This document shows, one piece after another, positions 34,742 to 45,811 of a stretch of DNA of 64,000 nucleotides. Each line of letters starts with the position of its first letter. Position 1 is the first letter of the stretch. The DNA comes from Perognathus longimembris pacificus (lineage: Eukaryota > Chordata > Mammalia > Rodentia > Heteromyidae). The notes below the pieces were generated by a model that was not told the DNA's origin, did no database searches, and was given only the letters and a program-made list of their open reading frames with translations. The position numbers and the translations under genes were made by a program. Location of the stretch: assembly GCF_023159225.1 (NCBI RefSeq), contig NC_063170.1, positions 59,030,208 through 59,094,207 on the forward strand, given 5' to 3'.

Positions 34742-36761
34742 TATAAAATAAAGAAACTAATGTTCGAATGCACTGAAAGCTTAACAATGTCCTTAAAACT
34801 GGCTCTTTCAAAAGGACTATACAAATTAATGCAAGCCAGGATGGTTTGGGTTGTTTTTTCAATTCCTTACTCACTTCTTTCTGTAGGAGAGAGAAGCTGA
34901 TGGGAAACGGAAGTATCATACTGGCAATCAAATGTGTTGCTGATGAGTCTCAAACTTTATCTCTCTCTGAATGACCGGCTCTAAACTGTCAAAATAAGAG
35001 TCACGTAGGATTATTGTTAAATGTCCCCAATTAAGAGAAAATAACCCAATTCATAAAACTTCAATTTCCATTCTAAATTAAGCAAATTTCTATCACCGCC
35101 TTCACTACCATACAAGTCTCCTAAATTGAGAAAGGCTAGTTTTCATATATTAGTTACTTACACTAAATAAAATAAAAAATTGAAGTTTAATATTTCTCGC
35201 CGAAGGTCATATCCCAATGAACAATCAAAAAGTTCACTGGATGTGAAGAAAATATTCCCCTTTTGATTCTTTGATTTCTGTTTTCTATGGCACTAGAACC
35301 CAGCAATCCCTAAAAAACAAACTTGGTCAACTGATGGGAAAATGAAACACTCAATTCATGTTCTCTCACTCGTGACTGCCATATGAAACAAGGTCCCAGG
35401 GGACGGACAGCTCCAGGAGCAGCTTAGCAACCTGTCGGTATTTGAACTTTTTGACACATCAAACTCCATAAGTGATGTCTTAAGCACCTTGAGATGCCAG
35501 TTACCATGTGTAGGTGTGTGTGCACACACATACATGAACATGTATGTATGACTGTCCATAGATATGGGTATGGGGCAGAGGATGGAGAAGTCCATGCTAG
35601 CTTCTGAATGCCATATATGTGACAGAAAACTTTAGGAGTTGCTGAACCTAGAAAATGATTCTTGCATTGACTTGTCTGTTCACTTCCTACAATGTTAAGT
35701 GTTACATGCTAAGCAAGGACAGAAGGGAGGGGGCAGAAGGGAGGCCAAGACGGAGAGGGAGAAAGCAGGCATATTGTTGATGCCCCAAATGCCCTTAAGT
35801 GATGATAAGCCATTAGGCAAGACATAGAAGGGGACCACAGAGGCCTAATGGCATTTAATAACCATCAGTGCCTTTAAGCTGTGAAAGAGAGCCAGCCTTA
35901 ATGTAACCCACTAATTTCCCCCAACACAGCCAAGATTCATTTCCACAAGTGACTCCAATATCAGAGGCCACCGTGGTCAGAATTGGAATACAAGCATGTG
36001 CCAGGACACTAAATTATGCTTAAATGAAAACGCAATGCATCCATCATGCATGTATAATAGAGGGATTAAACCAGCCACAATGTGAAAGCCTGAAAAGAAA
36101 AATCCCAAGCTACTGACGTATATTCTGACCGCACGAAGGTGTGGTGAATGTCACATCACAATAAAAATAAATAAATAACGCGTTCTAGGGTGGGGGGAAG
36201 AATTATTTATCCTTTATCAATTTTCCTTGTGAAATGCATCATGGTACCATAGCACATTTCAACATACTTCCCCATAAATGTAAATTTGTTTTGATGAGAT
36301 GAAGAGCTTTTTAATCCAAATCACACAGTGATACTTCTCTGCTGATCTGTTATAACTTACTAATCAGAGTTAACAGACTGCCTAATTAACCAAGTAGCAT
36401 TTGCCAAGACCCAAATATGGGATGAATTGTGGGCCAAGGAGGAAATATGATAGACCTGAAAATTATTAATTCCAAGAAGCATTAAAAGCCTGTGGAGTTA
36501 AAGTACTTTATGAAATCTTGCCATCTTTGATATCTTTTATTTTTTTATAATAGTGAATGGAAAAATGAGACATATACATTCCCTCCAGGGCATGTGGGGA
36601 GACTTTTCTTTTTCAAATCAAATAGGTAAGTTGACATAACTAAATTCATTTGTAAGTCTTTGACAACTGATTAGGTAGAAAGAAAAATCCGTCTCTGATG
36701 AGTGAGATCTAGGAAGAATATGCAAATGCCATGCTCAAGATGGGACAAGATGTTCATATCT
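34742..36761. other. Repeat-poor unique DNA, possible conserved element
   Basis: No transposon for 2 kb. The segment 35870-36480 has many TAAT/ATTA cores and low simple-sequence content, in the style of conserved non-coding DNA, but this is impression only. A minor ATAAATAA run lies near 36165. Confidence 0.45.
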
Positions 36762-36912
36762 GGCCAGGTAAGGTAGTACATGTTTGTAATCCCAGCCATC
36801 AAGAGGCTAAGGCAGGAGGATGAAGAGTTATAGTCCAGCCTGGGATCCACAGTGGCTTTCAGACCAGTCTGAGCTAACGCAAGGCCCCATCTCGAGGAAG
36901 CAAAAAACTGAA
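36762..36912 (+). mobile_element. B1-like 7SL monomer, plus strand
   Basis: GGCCAGGTAAGGTAGTACAT, TAATCCCAGCCATCAAGAGG, CTAAGGCAGGAGGATGAAGA, a doubled GTCCAGCCTGGGATC / CCAGTCTGAGC middle (the usual B1 internal duplication) and AAGGCCCCATCTCGAGG. Confidence 0.92.
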
Positions 36913-38082
36913 AAGCAAGCATTGATATTCCACTTATGCCTTAAACCCTTTGGGAGTTACTATTTTTAATCCTCATGAACCATCTTTGAAAACCCAGATC
37001 CAGAATACTTTCTTTGTAAACAAATTCCTAGAAAAGTGAGACTAAGAATTCAGTTACAAAAAGTTTTACCATTCGGTTACCATGTACTGTGTGATCCAAA
37101 GAGGTGAGTTTCTCAGTGGGCTAAGATATTTTCTACACCAGTTTTCCTAGGCAATTCACTGCCATCCTGAATATACTGCTGGGTTTAACTCTAGAGAAAA
37201 GATCAACCAGCAATAGAACACACTTTCGCCTTGACTACTTGGCAGTTCCTATTCCTCCTGCGAGGCCCTTGTCCCTCAACCACCCTTCTTCTATAGCCAC
37301 ATGGACAGAGACCATCAAATCCTCCTAGCTGCTCTCACACCACCGGAAAAGAGACTTTACTGCTCACCCTGAAGTCATCTGCTGAAATCAAATGTCCTTC
37401 TAGGGTCAGGCAAATGGATAGATAAGGAGAAGGAAGAAGAGAAAGGTAAGATTCCTGGAGTATTTCTGGGGCACAGCCCGCTTTCAAGGTAGAGAAGGTC
37501 ACTGCAGATGCTCAAGTCCTAGACAGAGGTGTCTTGAAGTCACATCCCACAGAGCCACTAGCAAGGATTAGCTGGATTGTGGAATAATCACACCTGCCCA
37601 CCCCTCCAAACCCACACGATGATCAACAACAGATATGCGACTGCAGAGGAGCACAACGATTTCAACTCTGTAACACCTACCACATTCTTCAGCAAAGATT
37701 TCTTTCTGCTGTAAGAACAGACGGATGAGCGCTTGGGCCCCAACCTGGGAGAGCATGCATGCAGGACGGGCCTCATTCACCCAGAGGTGCCGGAAGCTGG
37801 TTCTCAAGTTGGATTTGTTCAAAACCAGGAGCCGACTCACTCTCCCTTAACCTAAGCTAGTCAGCCAGTGTGCAAGAGATATTACCTGTGTGGCATCAAA
37901 AGGCACAGAATCCTGAAAAGTGGTTCTGCTCTTCGAGAAGACAAGGTGATGTTGACATTTCAAGGCCTTTCAATAAAAACTTTACTTGTGGTTCCCTTGC
38001 AACTAGTTTTTATGCATCTTAAAGCCCAATATTTTACTATCAGAGAAGGAATCTTTGGCATGTAGCTTGTAAATTAAAAAAT
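36913..38082. other. Unique non-coding DNA
   Basis: No repeat recognised. A donor-like GAAAG/GTAAGAT at about 37444 has no partner acceptor. Minus-strand frames at 37568-37840 have no motif. Confidence 0.55.
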
Positions 38083-38310
38083 CCTCAATGCCGGGCTATG
38101 TAATCCAGAATACCCAGGAGGCTGAGAGCTGAGGATCAAGGTTCAAAGCCAGCTTAGGCAGGAAAGTCCGTGAGACTCATCTCCAATTAATTGCCAGAAA
38201 ACTGGAAGTGGAGCTGTAATGCAACGTGGCAGAGCCCTAGCCTTGAGTAGAAAAGCTCAGGGACAAGCACCTAGGTCCTGAGTTCAAGCCCCATGACCAA
38301 CAGAAAAAAA
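38083..38310 (+). mobile_element. 7SL/B1-Geo SINE, plus strand, with target-site duplication
   Basis: The 13-base duplication TAAATTAAAAAAT lies at 38070-38082 and 38311-38323. The body is 7SL head plus linker plus Geo half; the Geo A box is damaged (GTAATGCAACGTGGCAGAGC). Confidence 0.95.
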
Positions 38311-38580
38311 TAAATTAAAAAATGTCAGCTGGGGTTAGTTCCATGAACTCCATAAGGGAGGATAAATCCTTCTAAGCGAATGTTCCAGAACTAAGGAGAC
38401 TTCTGAACCAGCCAGCGAGAGAATAGTCTGAGAAGAAGAGCCTCTTGCTCACCTTGTGTTCACACAGGGGATGGAGTGGGACAAACCAATGGTTTGGGAT
38501 AAAGAGCTAGGGGAAAAGAGGAAGCCATGCCTGTGTTCAAAACCCACCTTCCACTCTTGATTTCATTTTGATGGGGTTTT

Positions 38581-38756
38581 TTTGCCAGTCTTAGGGCTTG
38601 AACTCTAGGCTTTGATGCTGTTTCTGAGCTTTTTTTTCTTTTTTTTTTTGCTCAAAGCTAGTACCAGTTTGTGCCACACTTCTGGCTCATTGCGGTTAGT
38701 ATGGAGATAAGAGGTAAGAGACTTTCCTTCTCAGGCTGGCTTTGAACCGTGATCCT
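38581..38756 (-). mobile_element. 7SL/B1-Geo SINE, 5' truncated, minus strand
   Basis: Geo half is present (TTTGCCAGTCTTAGGGCTTG onward) with a T-rich insertion near 38630-38650. The linker and part of the head follow and end at GAACCGTGATCC, so the first 50 or so bases of the 7SL head are missing. Confidence 0.85.
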
Positions 38757-39439
38757 TTTCCTGCAGATCCTCGAGCCCAGTGAGGCTGTGCAGAACAGTG
38801 AGGGTAGCCTGCTGGCAGGACCCCACCACCCTCCCCCTACTTACCAGACTCGCCTCACATGGGTCTGTTTCCCCTCTCGTGAATTATTATTCTACTTTCT
38901 GAAATGGTATTTGGAGAGAGGGGTGCGGCGTGTTTTCAGAGATCTCGAAGAGCTGGGTGTTAGCGACTCTGAGAACCGTGAGGAGTTTAAAGTTTTCCCT
39001 AGATTGCTGAAATGCACTGGCTTTTAATTTTTTTTTTCCTTTCCCACAGAGGGTGCAAGAAGTCGAATTCGATGCCTTACACATCGTTCTCATCTTGTAG
39101 TTGAATTTTGTAGGTTGAGAAGGTATAAAGGATAAATAAAGCAAATGACAATGTTGATTTCTTAAGAGAGCACTAGTTCATTCACAGGTCATGTAAATAA
39201 GAATAGGAAATTGGATATATTTTTATCATCTCCCAGCTACAATTCCATGATACAGAAAGAAAGAGACGAGTCCCTCTCTGTGCGTCAGCTTTTATGTAAC
39301 AAATTCCCAATGAACAACAACATGTCAGCCGCTGACATAATGCGACAATGTACATTACCAGCTTTAAGCAGATAAAAGAAATTGGTGGATAATGAGCGAT
39401 ATTTTTAGCTAACTCCTTCAGCTATACAGACTAGAGTTT
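38757..39439. other. Unique DNA with an isolated acceptor-like site
   Basis: A very good acceptor-like sequence, TTTTTTTTCCTTTCCCACAG, ends at 39049 on the plus strand. The next possible donor (AGAAG/GTATAA near 39120) is weak, and the best frame stops after 16 codons. I do not call an exon. A 92-codon frame at 38749-39027 starts in SINE sequence and has no motif. Confidence 0.4.
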
Positions 39440-39755
39440 TATTTTTCTTAGGGAGTTCTGCAGATTGACCTCGGGACCTTAGACTTGCTAGCAAGATTCT
39501 ACCATGGAAGCCATGCAAATTTGCTTTTCTAGAGAGGATCTCAAGATTTTACCCAGGTCAGCACGGAAAGATGACCCTCCCATTACCACCTCCCTAGTAG
39601 CTTGGATTACAGACATGCATTGCCATGCCCAGCTTATTCTTTTGAGATTGCTAGGATCTCACTGGCTTTTTGCCTGGTCCAACTCCAAACTCTAACCTTC
39701 CCACCTCTACTTCCCAAGTAGTTGAAATTACAGGCATACAACTCTGTGCATAGCT
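39440..39755 (-). mobile_element. 7SL-7SL-ID composite SINE, minus strand, old
   Basis: Minus-strand order: a 7SL monomer (39755 to 39641, with AAGTAGTTGAAATTACAGGC in complement) and a second 7SL monomer (39634 to 39520, with CTAGTAGCTTGGATTACAGA). An ID-like end (about 39503 to 39440, with CGGGACCTTAGACTTGCTAG) follows. The same three-part layout is seen again at 54720-55045. Confidence 0.7.
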
Positions 39756-40133
39756 GCTCAGCCATGAGTTTTCTTTCAAAAGAAAGGTACATGAATTTTA
39801 AGGACAGAAAGATAGTGTACATTTTATTTTAAAAAACAGAAAAGGGTTTACAGACTTTTAAGGTGCTTTCCGTTCTTAGGCAGACCAAACCAGCTTTGAT
39901 TAATAGAAGGGCACAATGGGTCCCCAGAAGGCACCAATAGCCTTGTGGTTCTGCTCAGGCTCTGAGCACTGAGCCAGCTGAGTATCTGAGGTTGAATTGT
40001 TTGAGACAAGTCATCAACTCTCAAAGGTTAACAAGTCAACACACAGAACACAGACAACCCTCTACTTGTGTGACCCTCAAAGTGGTTTGTGCTATGTGTT
40101 ACCTTGAAGTGTTTTATTTTGTTTCACACAGTA
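39756..40133. other. Unique non-coding DNA
   Basis: No repeat or gene recognised. Confidence 0.55.
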
Positions 40134-40200
40134 CTAGCATTTGTTTTCAGGGCCTTGGGCTTGCTAGGCAGGTGCTCAACCAACTGAGACATGCCCCTAC
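40134..40200 (-). mobile_element. ID-like SINE fragment, minus strand
   Basis: GGGCCTTGGGCTTGCTAGGC and GGTGCTCAACCAACTGAGAC are the inverted ID-type body. The tail side is short. Confidence 0.75.
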
Positions 40201-40306
40201 CTCAAACTTTAAGTTTTAAAGCTAATTCAGCGCAGGAAACATTAGCAAATATAAATAGGCATGACCACCCTACCTTCCTTGCCAACCTTAAAATGAAGAG
40301 ATGTAA

Positions 40307-40411
40307 GCTGGGCATGGTAGTGCATTCCTGTCATCCCAGCACTCAGAGGGTTTAGTGTCATGATCCTATGTCCCAAGCCAGCCTGGGCTATCATGACACT
40401 GTATCTCATTT
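40307..40411 (+). mobile_element. B1-like 7SL monomer, plus strand
   Basis: GCTGGGCATGGTAGTGCATT, TCATCCCAGCACTCAGAGG, AAGCCAGCCTGGGCTATCAT and CACTGTATCTC in B1 order; about 105 bases, no ID or Geo partner. A MIR follows immediately. Confidence 0.93.
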
Positions 40412-40560
40412 AACCCTTGCCACACTACCATGAGTTAGGTAATGCTACTGCCCTGCTTCAGGTAAGGAAACAGAGGCCCAGAACCACCAAAAAACGTGAC
40501 TAAGCACTGAGAGGCAGGAATGAGAGTGCTAGAACTAAGGGCTGAGAATTCAGCCTCCTT
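40412..40560 (-). mobile_element. MIR SINE, minus strand
   Basis: CATTTAACCCTTGCCACACT, GGTAAGGAAACAGAGGCCCA and a GTGACTAAGCACTGAGAGGC-like core are the inverted MIR landmarks. Confidence 0.82.
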
Positions 40561-41320
40561 GATTAACAGGGAAGGCCCCTGCTTCTGGGCAGGTGATCTT
40601 TCCCATCAGGGAAGAACACACATATCAAGATCTCTATACACTGCAGAGAGGCAACTTGCCAGAAAAAACCAAACAGAATGACTGAGGTGACTTTTTGGCA
40701 TGCTCTCTTCCCTTCTCCCTTCCCACATGCTCGCTTCCTGACCACCATGAGAAGACAGATTCACAGGGAAAAGTGCTGATGGGCTTTGACATATTCAACA
40801 AGACTATGTGTCAGCCACATGCTGGATGCCATGGGACCTGGGAAGCTGCACTGAATTACACAGGGCTGTCTCCATTTAACACATGGTGACTTCCCAAGAT
40901 TCCCTGGGTGTAACTCAGACTCTAGAGTCCCAGGCACCCCAGCCATGTCTGTGGTCACATGGTTTTAGCTGCTCCTCCAATTAGGGACCAGCTCTCCTAC
41001 CAGGCTACCCATGGCCACTGTGACAATCATTGAGCAGCTTCTGTAGCAGGATGGCACCATTCTTTAAAGGCCTGTCGGGGACCGGGACCTTTCTGCAGAG
41101 TCAGCACCTGGGCAGGCACATGGGAAGGGCCAGTCAGGTGGGAGGGGTGACATCATGGAACATGAGCTTGTAGGGCAAAGTCCTGCGGTGTCAGATTCAT
41201 ACTGACAACACCAGTCTGAAAGCAGCAAATTCTGCTTGTGAAACGGGCTTGCTCCCTGGGGAAGTAAAAAATAAAACAAAATAAAAGGAATATAAAAATA
41301 AGAAGAAGAAATAAGAAAAT
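40561..41320. other. Unique non-coding DNA
   Basis: No repeat apart from an AAAATAAAA-rich patch near 41268-41315 just before the next SINE. Frames below 95 codons without motif. Confidence 0.55.
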
Positions 41321-41557
41321 CCAGGTGCTGGTGGCACAACCCTGTAACCCTAGCTACTCAGGAGGCTAAGATCTGAGGATTGTAGTTCAAAACCAGCCCA
41401 GGCACAAAAGGCCATGAGACACTTACCTTCGATGAACTCCAAAAAGCAAAGCCGGAAGTGGAGCTGTGGCGAAAGTGGTAGAGCACTAGCCTTGACTGAA
41501 AAAGCTCAGAGGCAGCACCCTGGACTGGCACACTCCTACTCCCCAAAAGAAAATATG
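41321..41557 (+). mobile_element. 7SL/B1-Geo composite SINE, plus strand
   Basis: CCAGGTGCTGGTGGCACAAC head, GCTACTCAGGAGGCTAAGAT, linker with CACTTACCTTCGATGAACTC, and Geo half GGAAGTGGAGCTGTGGCGAA. The distal Geo B-box region is shortened by a deletion (CACCCTGGACTGGCACACTC). Confidence 0.92.
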
Positions 41558-42093
41558 TCTCTGAAGGGACATTGTCCAAACAGCCCCACATGTCCACCAT
41601 GTGGTGACAGGCATTAAGACTGGATGGAGATTGATAAGGAAAGACCAGGCAGGAAGCCATGAGAGGAGACAACTGTCTACCAGGCAGACAGCTACCTACG
41701 AAGTCGCCGCAGCTCCGTGAGCTCTCCTGGGAACCCCTTGGGTTTCCAGTCTATCATCACCAGAGCCTCCAGCACAGCACTGGTCTTTGCTAGAGGTAGA
41801 TCCAGGCTGAGCTCTTTGCCAGCCTCACCCCCTAGGATCCAGAAGGAGCTGGCTTCTCCTTCTAATCCTATGGTTCACAAGAGGCGGCAGCAGCCCAGGA
41901 AGATGGATGACAGCCCCAGCCCCTAGGTGGGAAAGCAGGGATCCAACAGTAACCCGAAGGAACCTGAAAGCGGTGTTGGCCACCGCCATGCTGGCCCAGC
42001 TCAGACCAGCACACAGAGAGAGGGTCCTGGGTTTGCTCAACACTCCACACAGGATGGGCAAGCTGAGCAGGAGTGGAAAACTCAAAGAAACAG
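41558..42093. other. Unique GC-rich DNA between two SINEs
   Basis: Open on several frames on both strands (up to 104 codons), partly running into SINE sequence. No motif recognised. Confidence 0.5.
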
Positions 42094-42342
42094 GGTGCCA
42101 GTGACTCACGCCTATAATCCCAGCTACTCAGAAGGCTAAAATCTAAGCACGAGGGTTCAAAGACAACCCAGGCAGACAAATCTCAGAGACTCCAATCTCC
42201 AATGAAGCCCACACAAAGCTCATGTGGAGGTGTGACTCAAATGGAAGAGAACTAGCTGTGAACAAAATGCTAAGCAAGAGCACGGGATCCTGAATTCAAG
42301 TTCCAGCACTGGCACCTAAATGAATGGATGAATGGATGAATG
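42094..42342 (+). mobile_element. 7SL/B1-Geo SINE with GAAT/GGAT tail, plus strand
   Basis: 7SL head (GGTGCCAGTGACTCACGCCT, CAGCTACTCAGAAGGCTAAA), linker and a diverged Geo half ending CCAGCACTGGCACC. The tail has become five GAATGGAT-type tetramers at 42320-42342. Confidence 0.9.
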
Positions 42343-43907
42343 AGCAAGCCCAACCGCAGGGAAATCTCCTGCTACACTGGAACATTTAGATGGGTGGGTT
42401 TGTCAAGGCTGGGGCAAAGCCATCTGCAGTGCCACACATGTGCTGGGAGAGGAGGGGCCTTGGGTCACAGGCCCTCCCACAGACTCCACAGGAAAGGAAC
42501 CTCGTCTGCATATTCAGAAGCGTGACTGATGGTTCTGTAGTTTGACTGGGACAAAGTTTACACCTCCACTCAACACTGGCATATTGAGTAAGAATATTGT
42601 GGTCTTCAAACAGCTCTGGAGATACATGTATTCTTGCTAAGAGTCAAACGGGCTGAAATAGTGGCATACCAAATTCAAGCAGGATACATAGCAAGGAAAA
42701 ATACAGCATGGTTTTTCTATAAGTAAACACAACTGTAGCTTGGTAAGCATTTACCTGTCTTTCCTTCATATGAGAACCCAGAGCTTAAACTGAATTATGT
42801 CCACATTTTCGAATCCCAAGGAAATATTTCTCAGCTCTACTTATAGTTAGGAGTGGCTAGTAGGACATAACTAGAAGTCATAAGTAAGGCTTCAGGAACA
42901 GTTCATTAAATTAGTTTGCATTTGTTGGGGTGGCTATTCTTTCTATCTCTGACATCTCTGCCTCTGTAACTTTCAGGATGTAGAGGTAATCGTTGGCGAT
43001 CCAGCAGCCATAATGTGACGTTAAAGAAGAAATACTGTGCTTAAACAAGCATAGTAGAAAGTTAGGAGACACAAACTGCTCTCCTATGATGTCTTTTATG
43101 AGAGAGGATGCACAAAGACCATTTTAACACTTACAGTAACATCTGTATTACTAGAAAACAAGTTTTAAATGATATAATGATATAGAAACAGAAACACCTC
43201 TGAAGATTATTATACAATGTTCTGTGAGAAAAAAAATACCTATAAAATTCACGAATTGGAATTCTCATTACTCCTGTGTTCCGAAAGCTGTTTGTTTAAG
43301 TATGGCTTTCCTCCTTAATTAGTACAGCTCGTCCGGAGAAGCATATTTGCCCAGCCAGTCTATATGTTTTGACATGCAAGACTTGTGAAATTCAAACATA
43401 CTTGTAGACATTATTATTTATTAAGGCCTACATTAAAGCTGGAAGATCTTAAAGTCCTCTTGGATTCTGATGATTAAAGGAAATTTAATCGTCCTCCACT
43501 GGCATTTAGCCGGCCATCATCTCTGAGCACATCCCTCCATCCAGATTTGATAGTAAAAAGATATTTCAACAGCTGCCCATCAACTGTAACAGAGGACAAG
43601 CGTCTAACAAACCGTGTTACTCTAGCTCGAGTAGCTCATTAAAGCCCAGGGTGCCTGAAAAGAGGCTGAAAGAGCCCTCGACTTGGTGAGCCAGAAAGTC
43701 TGCAAGGCAATTCACCCTTATTCCCTAAATCCTTCCATAGTCACATCGAGTTGCATGTTCACAGTGCTCCTGCCAGGGAGTAAGACTGGAACCTTCTCAT
43801 TGCACTCTCTCTCAGGTCAGAGGGACTGGGACCCATTGAGGCAACACATTCATAGAGAACACACCTTTGAGCTTTGATGCATCCCTATAAACTGTCTATA
43901 TTTTTTA
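42343..43907. other. Unique DNA, part likely conserved
   Basis: No transposon. The segment 43280-43680 combines a TTAATTAG site (43315), mixed composition and no repeats, in the style of conserved enhancers. No coding frame of note. Confidence 0.45.
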
Positions 43908-43989
43908 TTTTTTATGGTGGTTCTAGGGTTTGAACTCAGGGCATAGAGCTTGCTAAGCAGGCTCTCTACCACTGGAGCCATTACTCCTG
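43908..43989 (-). mobile_element. ID-like SINE fragment, minus strand, host of a nested insertion
   Basis: GGTTTGAACTCAGGGCATAG, AGCTTGCTAAGCAGGCTCTC and TACCACTGGAGCCATTACTC are the inverted ID-type body. Its 5' end is where the following SINE inserted. Confidence 0.85.
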
Positions 43990-43995
43990 CATTTT

Positions 43996-44040
<45 letters not shown>

Positions 44041-44255
44041 GGCCTTGAATTCAGGGCCTGGGTGCTGTTCCTGAACTCTTTTGCTGAAGGCTAGCTGTCT
44101 ACCACTTCGAGCCACAGTGTTGCTTCCAGTTTTCTGGTGGCTAATTAGAGATAAGAGTCTCATGGACTTTCTTGCCCAAGCTGGCTTCGAACCACAATCC
44201 TCAGATCTCAGCCTCCAGAGTAGCTAGGATTAGGCGTGAGCCACCAGTGCCTGGC
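43990..44255 (-). mobile_element. 7SL/B1-Geo SINE with (GT)n tail, nested, minus strand
   Basis: TACTCCTG at 43982-43989 is repeated at 44256-44263, marking the target-site duplication. On the minus strand the order is 7SL head, linker, Geo half, then a CA array (seen here as GT at 43998-44040). The array sits inside the duplication, so it belongs to the element's tail. Confidence 0.93.
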
Positions 44256-44439
44256 TACTCCTGTACTTGTTGATGAAGATTTTTGTTTTTTGTCTTTTTA
44301 ACACAACGTCTGTTAATTATGCCAAGAGTTGGCCTCACTTCACAGTCCTTGTACCTATGCTTTTCACATAGTGGAGAATATAGGCATACACTACTACCAT
44401 ACTCAGTTTTAGTTAGTGAAATGGGATCTGTTTAACTTG

Positions 44440-44518
44440 TTCCTAGTCTGGCCTCTAGCTACAATCCTCCTGCTCTCTGCCTCTCAAGGAATACAGGTGT
44501 GAGCCACGGTGCTTGGCC
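44440..44518 (-). mobile_element. B1-like 7SL fragment, minus strand
   Basis: CCTCTAGCTACAATCCTCCT, CTCTCTGCCTCTCAAGGAAT and CAGGTGTGAGCCACGGTGCT are the inverted B1 left half. A degenerate extension to about 44340 is possible. Confidence 0.8.
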
Positions 44519-44679
44519 CTTCACTGATTCTGTAAACCAAGTTCCCCTGGGATTCAGGGCCCCTCCTATTCCTTTATGAAATGTCCCGGGCTGCACTGTT
44601 ATAAGCTCAGCATCACTGAGCAGTTCCCATAGACATAGGGGGGACAAGAAATTCTCTCTGACCCTTTACAAAGTTTGTC

Positions 44680-44965
44680 GGCTCGAGCATGAGGCCGCCT
44701 TCCTACAAATAGGATCCCAGGAGTGGGGCCTAGTCGTGAAGACCATAAGCTGCTGTGGAGAGCTCTGGACGCAGCCTGAGACGGTCAGATCTGCTTCGTA
44801 TGCCTCCAGTCCCCACTGCAGCCCTGCGCCAGATCACCGGCAGCCCAGGACACGGGCGGTGTCTGTCACTTACCCTGAGCTTTGAACGTGTCTCACAGCC
44901 ATAAAAAACCTGGGGTCACTGGCAGGAGGCGCGCATATTGTCACAGGACTGCAACACACGGGACA
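44680..44965. other. Small CpG-rich patch
   Basis: Roughly a dozen or more CpG dinucleotides lie within about 280 bases, well above the surroundings. It is too short for a formal CpG island. It overlaps the candidate minus-strand exon and could be a weak promoter or an unmethylated regulatory patch. Confidence 0.5.
44874..44965 (-). other. Candidate exon, 92 bases, minus strand
   Basis: On the minus strand the interval is preceded by a near-pure pyrimidine tract, TTCTCCTTTCCTTCCAG, and followed by a donor, CAGG then GTAAGTGA. One frame starting at the first base is open for all 30 complete codons; the other two contain a stop. The length is typical of an internal exon. I do not recognise the peptide, and it may belong to a long non-coding RNA or be chance. 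Confidence rests on the paired splice signals and the CpG-rich setting. Confidence 0.3.
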
Positions 44966-45215
44966 CTGGAAGGAAAGGAGAAGAAAGAAGGCATTAGGGA
45001 GAGGAGGGGCCAGCTCCAAAGGAACTCAGACCGGTGGCCTGGGTCTCCTGCTCACACACTGGACACCCAATTATTCTGTCCATTCGCTTTGAGAACCAGC
45101 GTTCACACGCTGGCTCCGAATCTGAGTTCTGTGTGACAGAATTAGAACAGAAGAGCAAAAAATGCTGTGTGGCCATGTTACACAGCCAGTGCTGAGGCAC
45201 TGGCTTGAAAAGTTC

Positions 45216-45362
45216 AGGCTTATCTCCAATGAACCACAAAAAAGCCAAAAGTAGACCTGTGGCTCAAATGGTAAAGCACTAGCTCTGAGCAAAAGAGCTC
45301 AGGGACAGTTCTAAAGCACCAAGTTCAAGCCCCAGTAATGGCATTAAAAAAAAAAAAAAAAA
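45216..45362 (+). mobile_element. 7SL/B1-Geo SINE, 5' truncated, plus strand
   Basis: Begins in the linker (GGCTTATCTCCAATGAACCA) and continues through the Geo half (TGTGGCTCAAATGGTAAAGC, CAAGTTCAAGCCCCAG) to an A18 tail. The 7SL head is missing. Confidence 0.93.
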
Positions 45363-45577
45363 GGTCAATCCTTTTAATGTGTAGAATTTCCTTTCTTAGG
45401 ATTGGCTCTCATAACTATAATGCTAACACACCCTGAGAAATAAGACAGAGAAAATCCACATGCTCAAACAGGATATAAAGAAACAGGAGGTAAAGTCCAG
45501 CTGGACACTTCTAGACAGCAGGCCTCTGTGCTGGACAAACTGTGTGCAAACAATCACAGCTTAAAAATCTCCATTCT

Positions 45578-45811
45578 GTGTGGCATTTGTGGTTCACATT
45601 TGCAAAACCTAACTACTCAGGAGGCTGAGATCTGAGGAGTATGGCTGGAAGTTAGCACAGGGAGGAAAGTCTGTGAGACTCTTATTTCCAATAAACTACG
45701 AAAAGAGCCAGAAGTGAGCTCTGGCTTGACTGTGTAGAGCAAATAGCTTTGAGCACAAAATCTCAGGGACAGCAACCAGGCCAAGAGTTCAAGCCCCGGA
45801 ACTGGCAATAA
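45578..45811 (+). mobile_element. 7SL/B1-Geo composite SINE, plus strand
   Basis: TGTGTGGCATTTGTGGTTCA head, AACTACTCAGGAGGCTGAGA, linker (CTTATTTCCAATAAACTACG) and diverged Geo half ending CCCCGGAACTGGCA. Confidence 0.93.

Noticed and set aside
39030..39120. Strong acceptor-like site ending at 39049
   Set aside because: No good donor downstream, and the frame stops after 16 codons.
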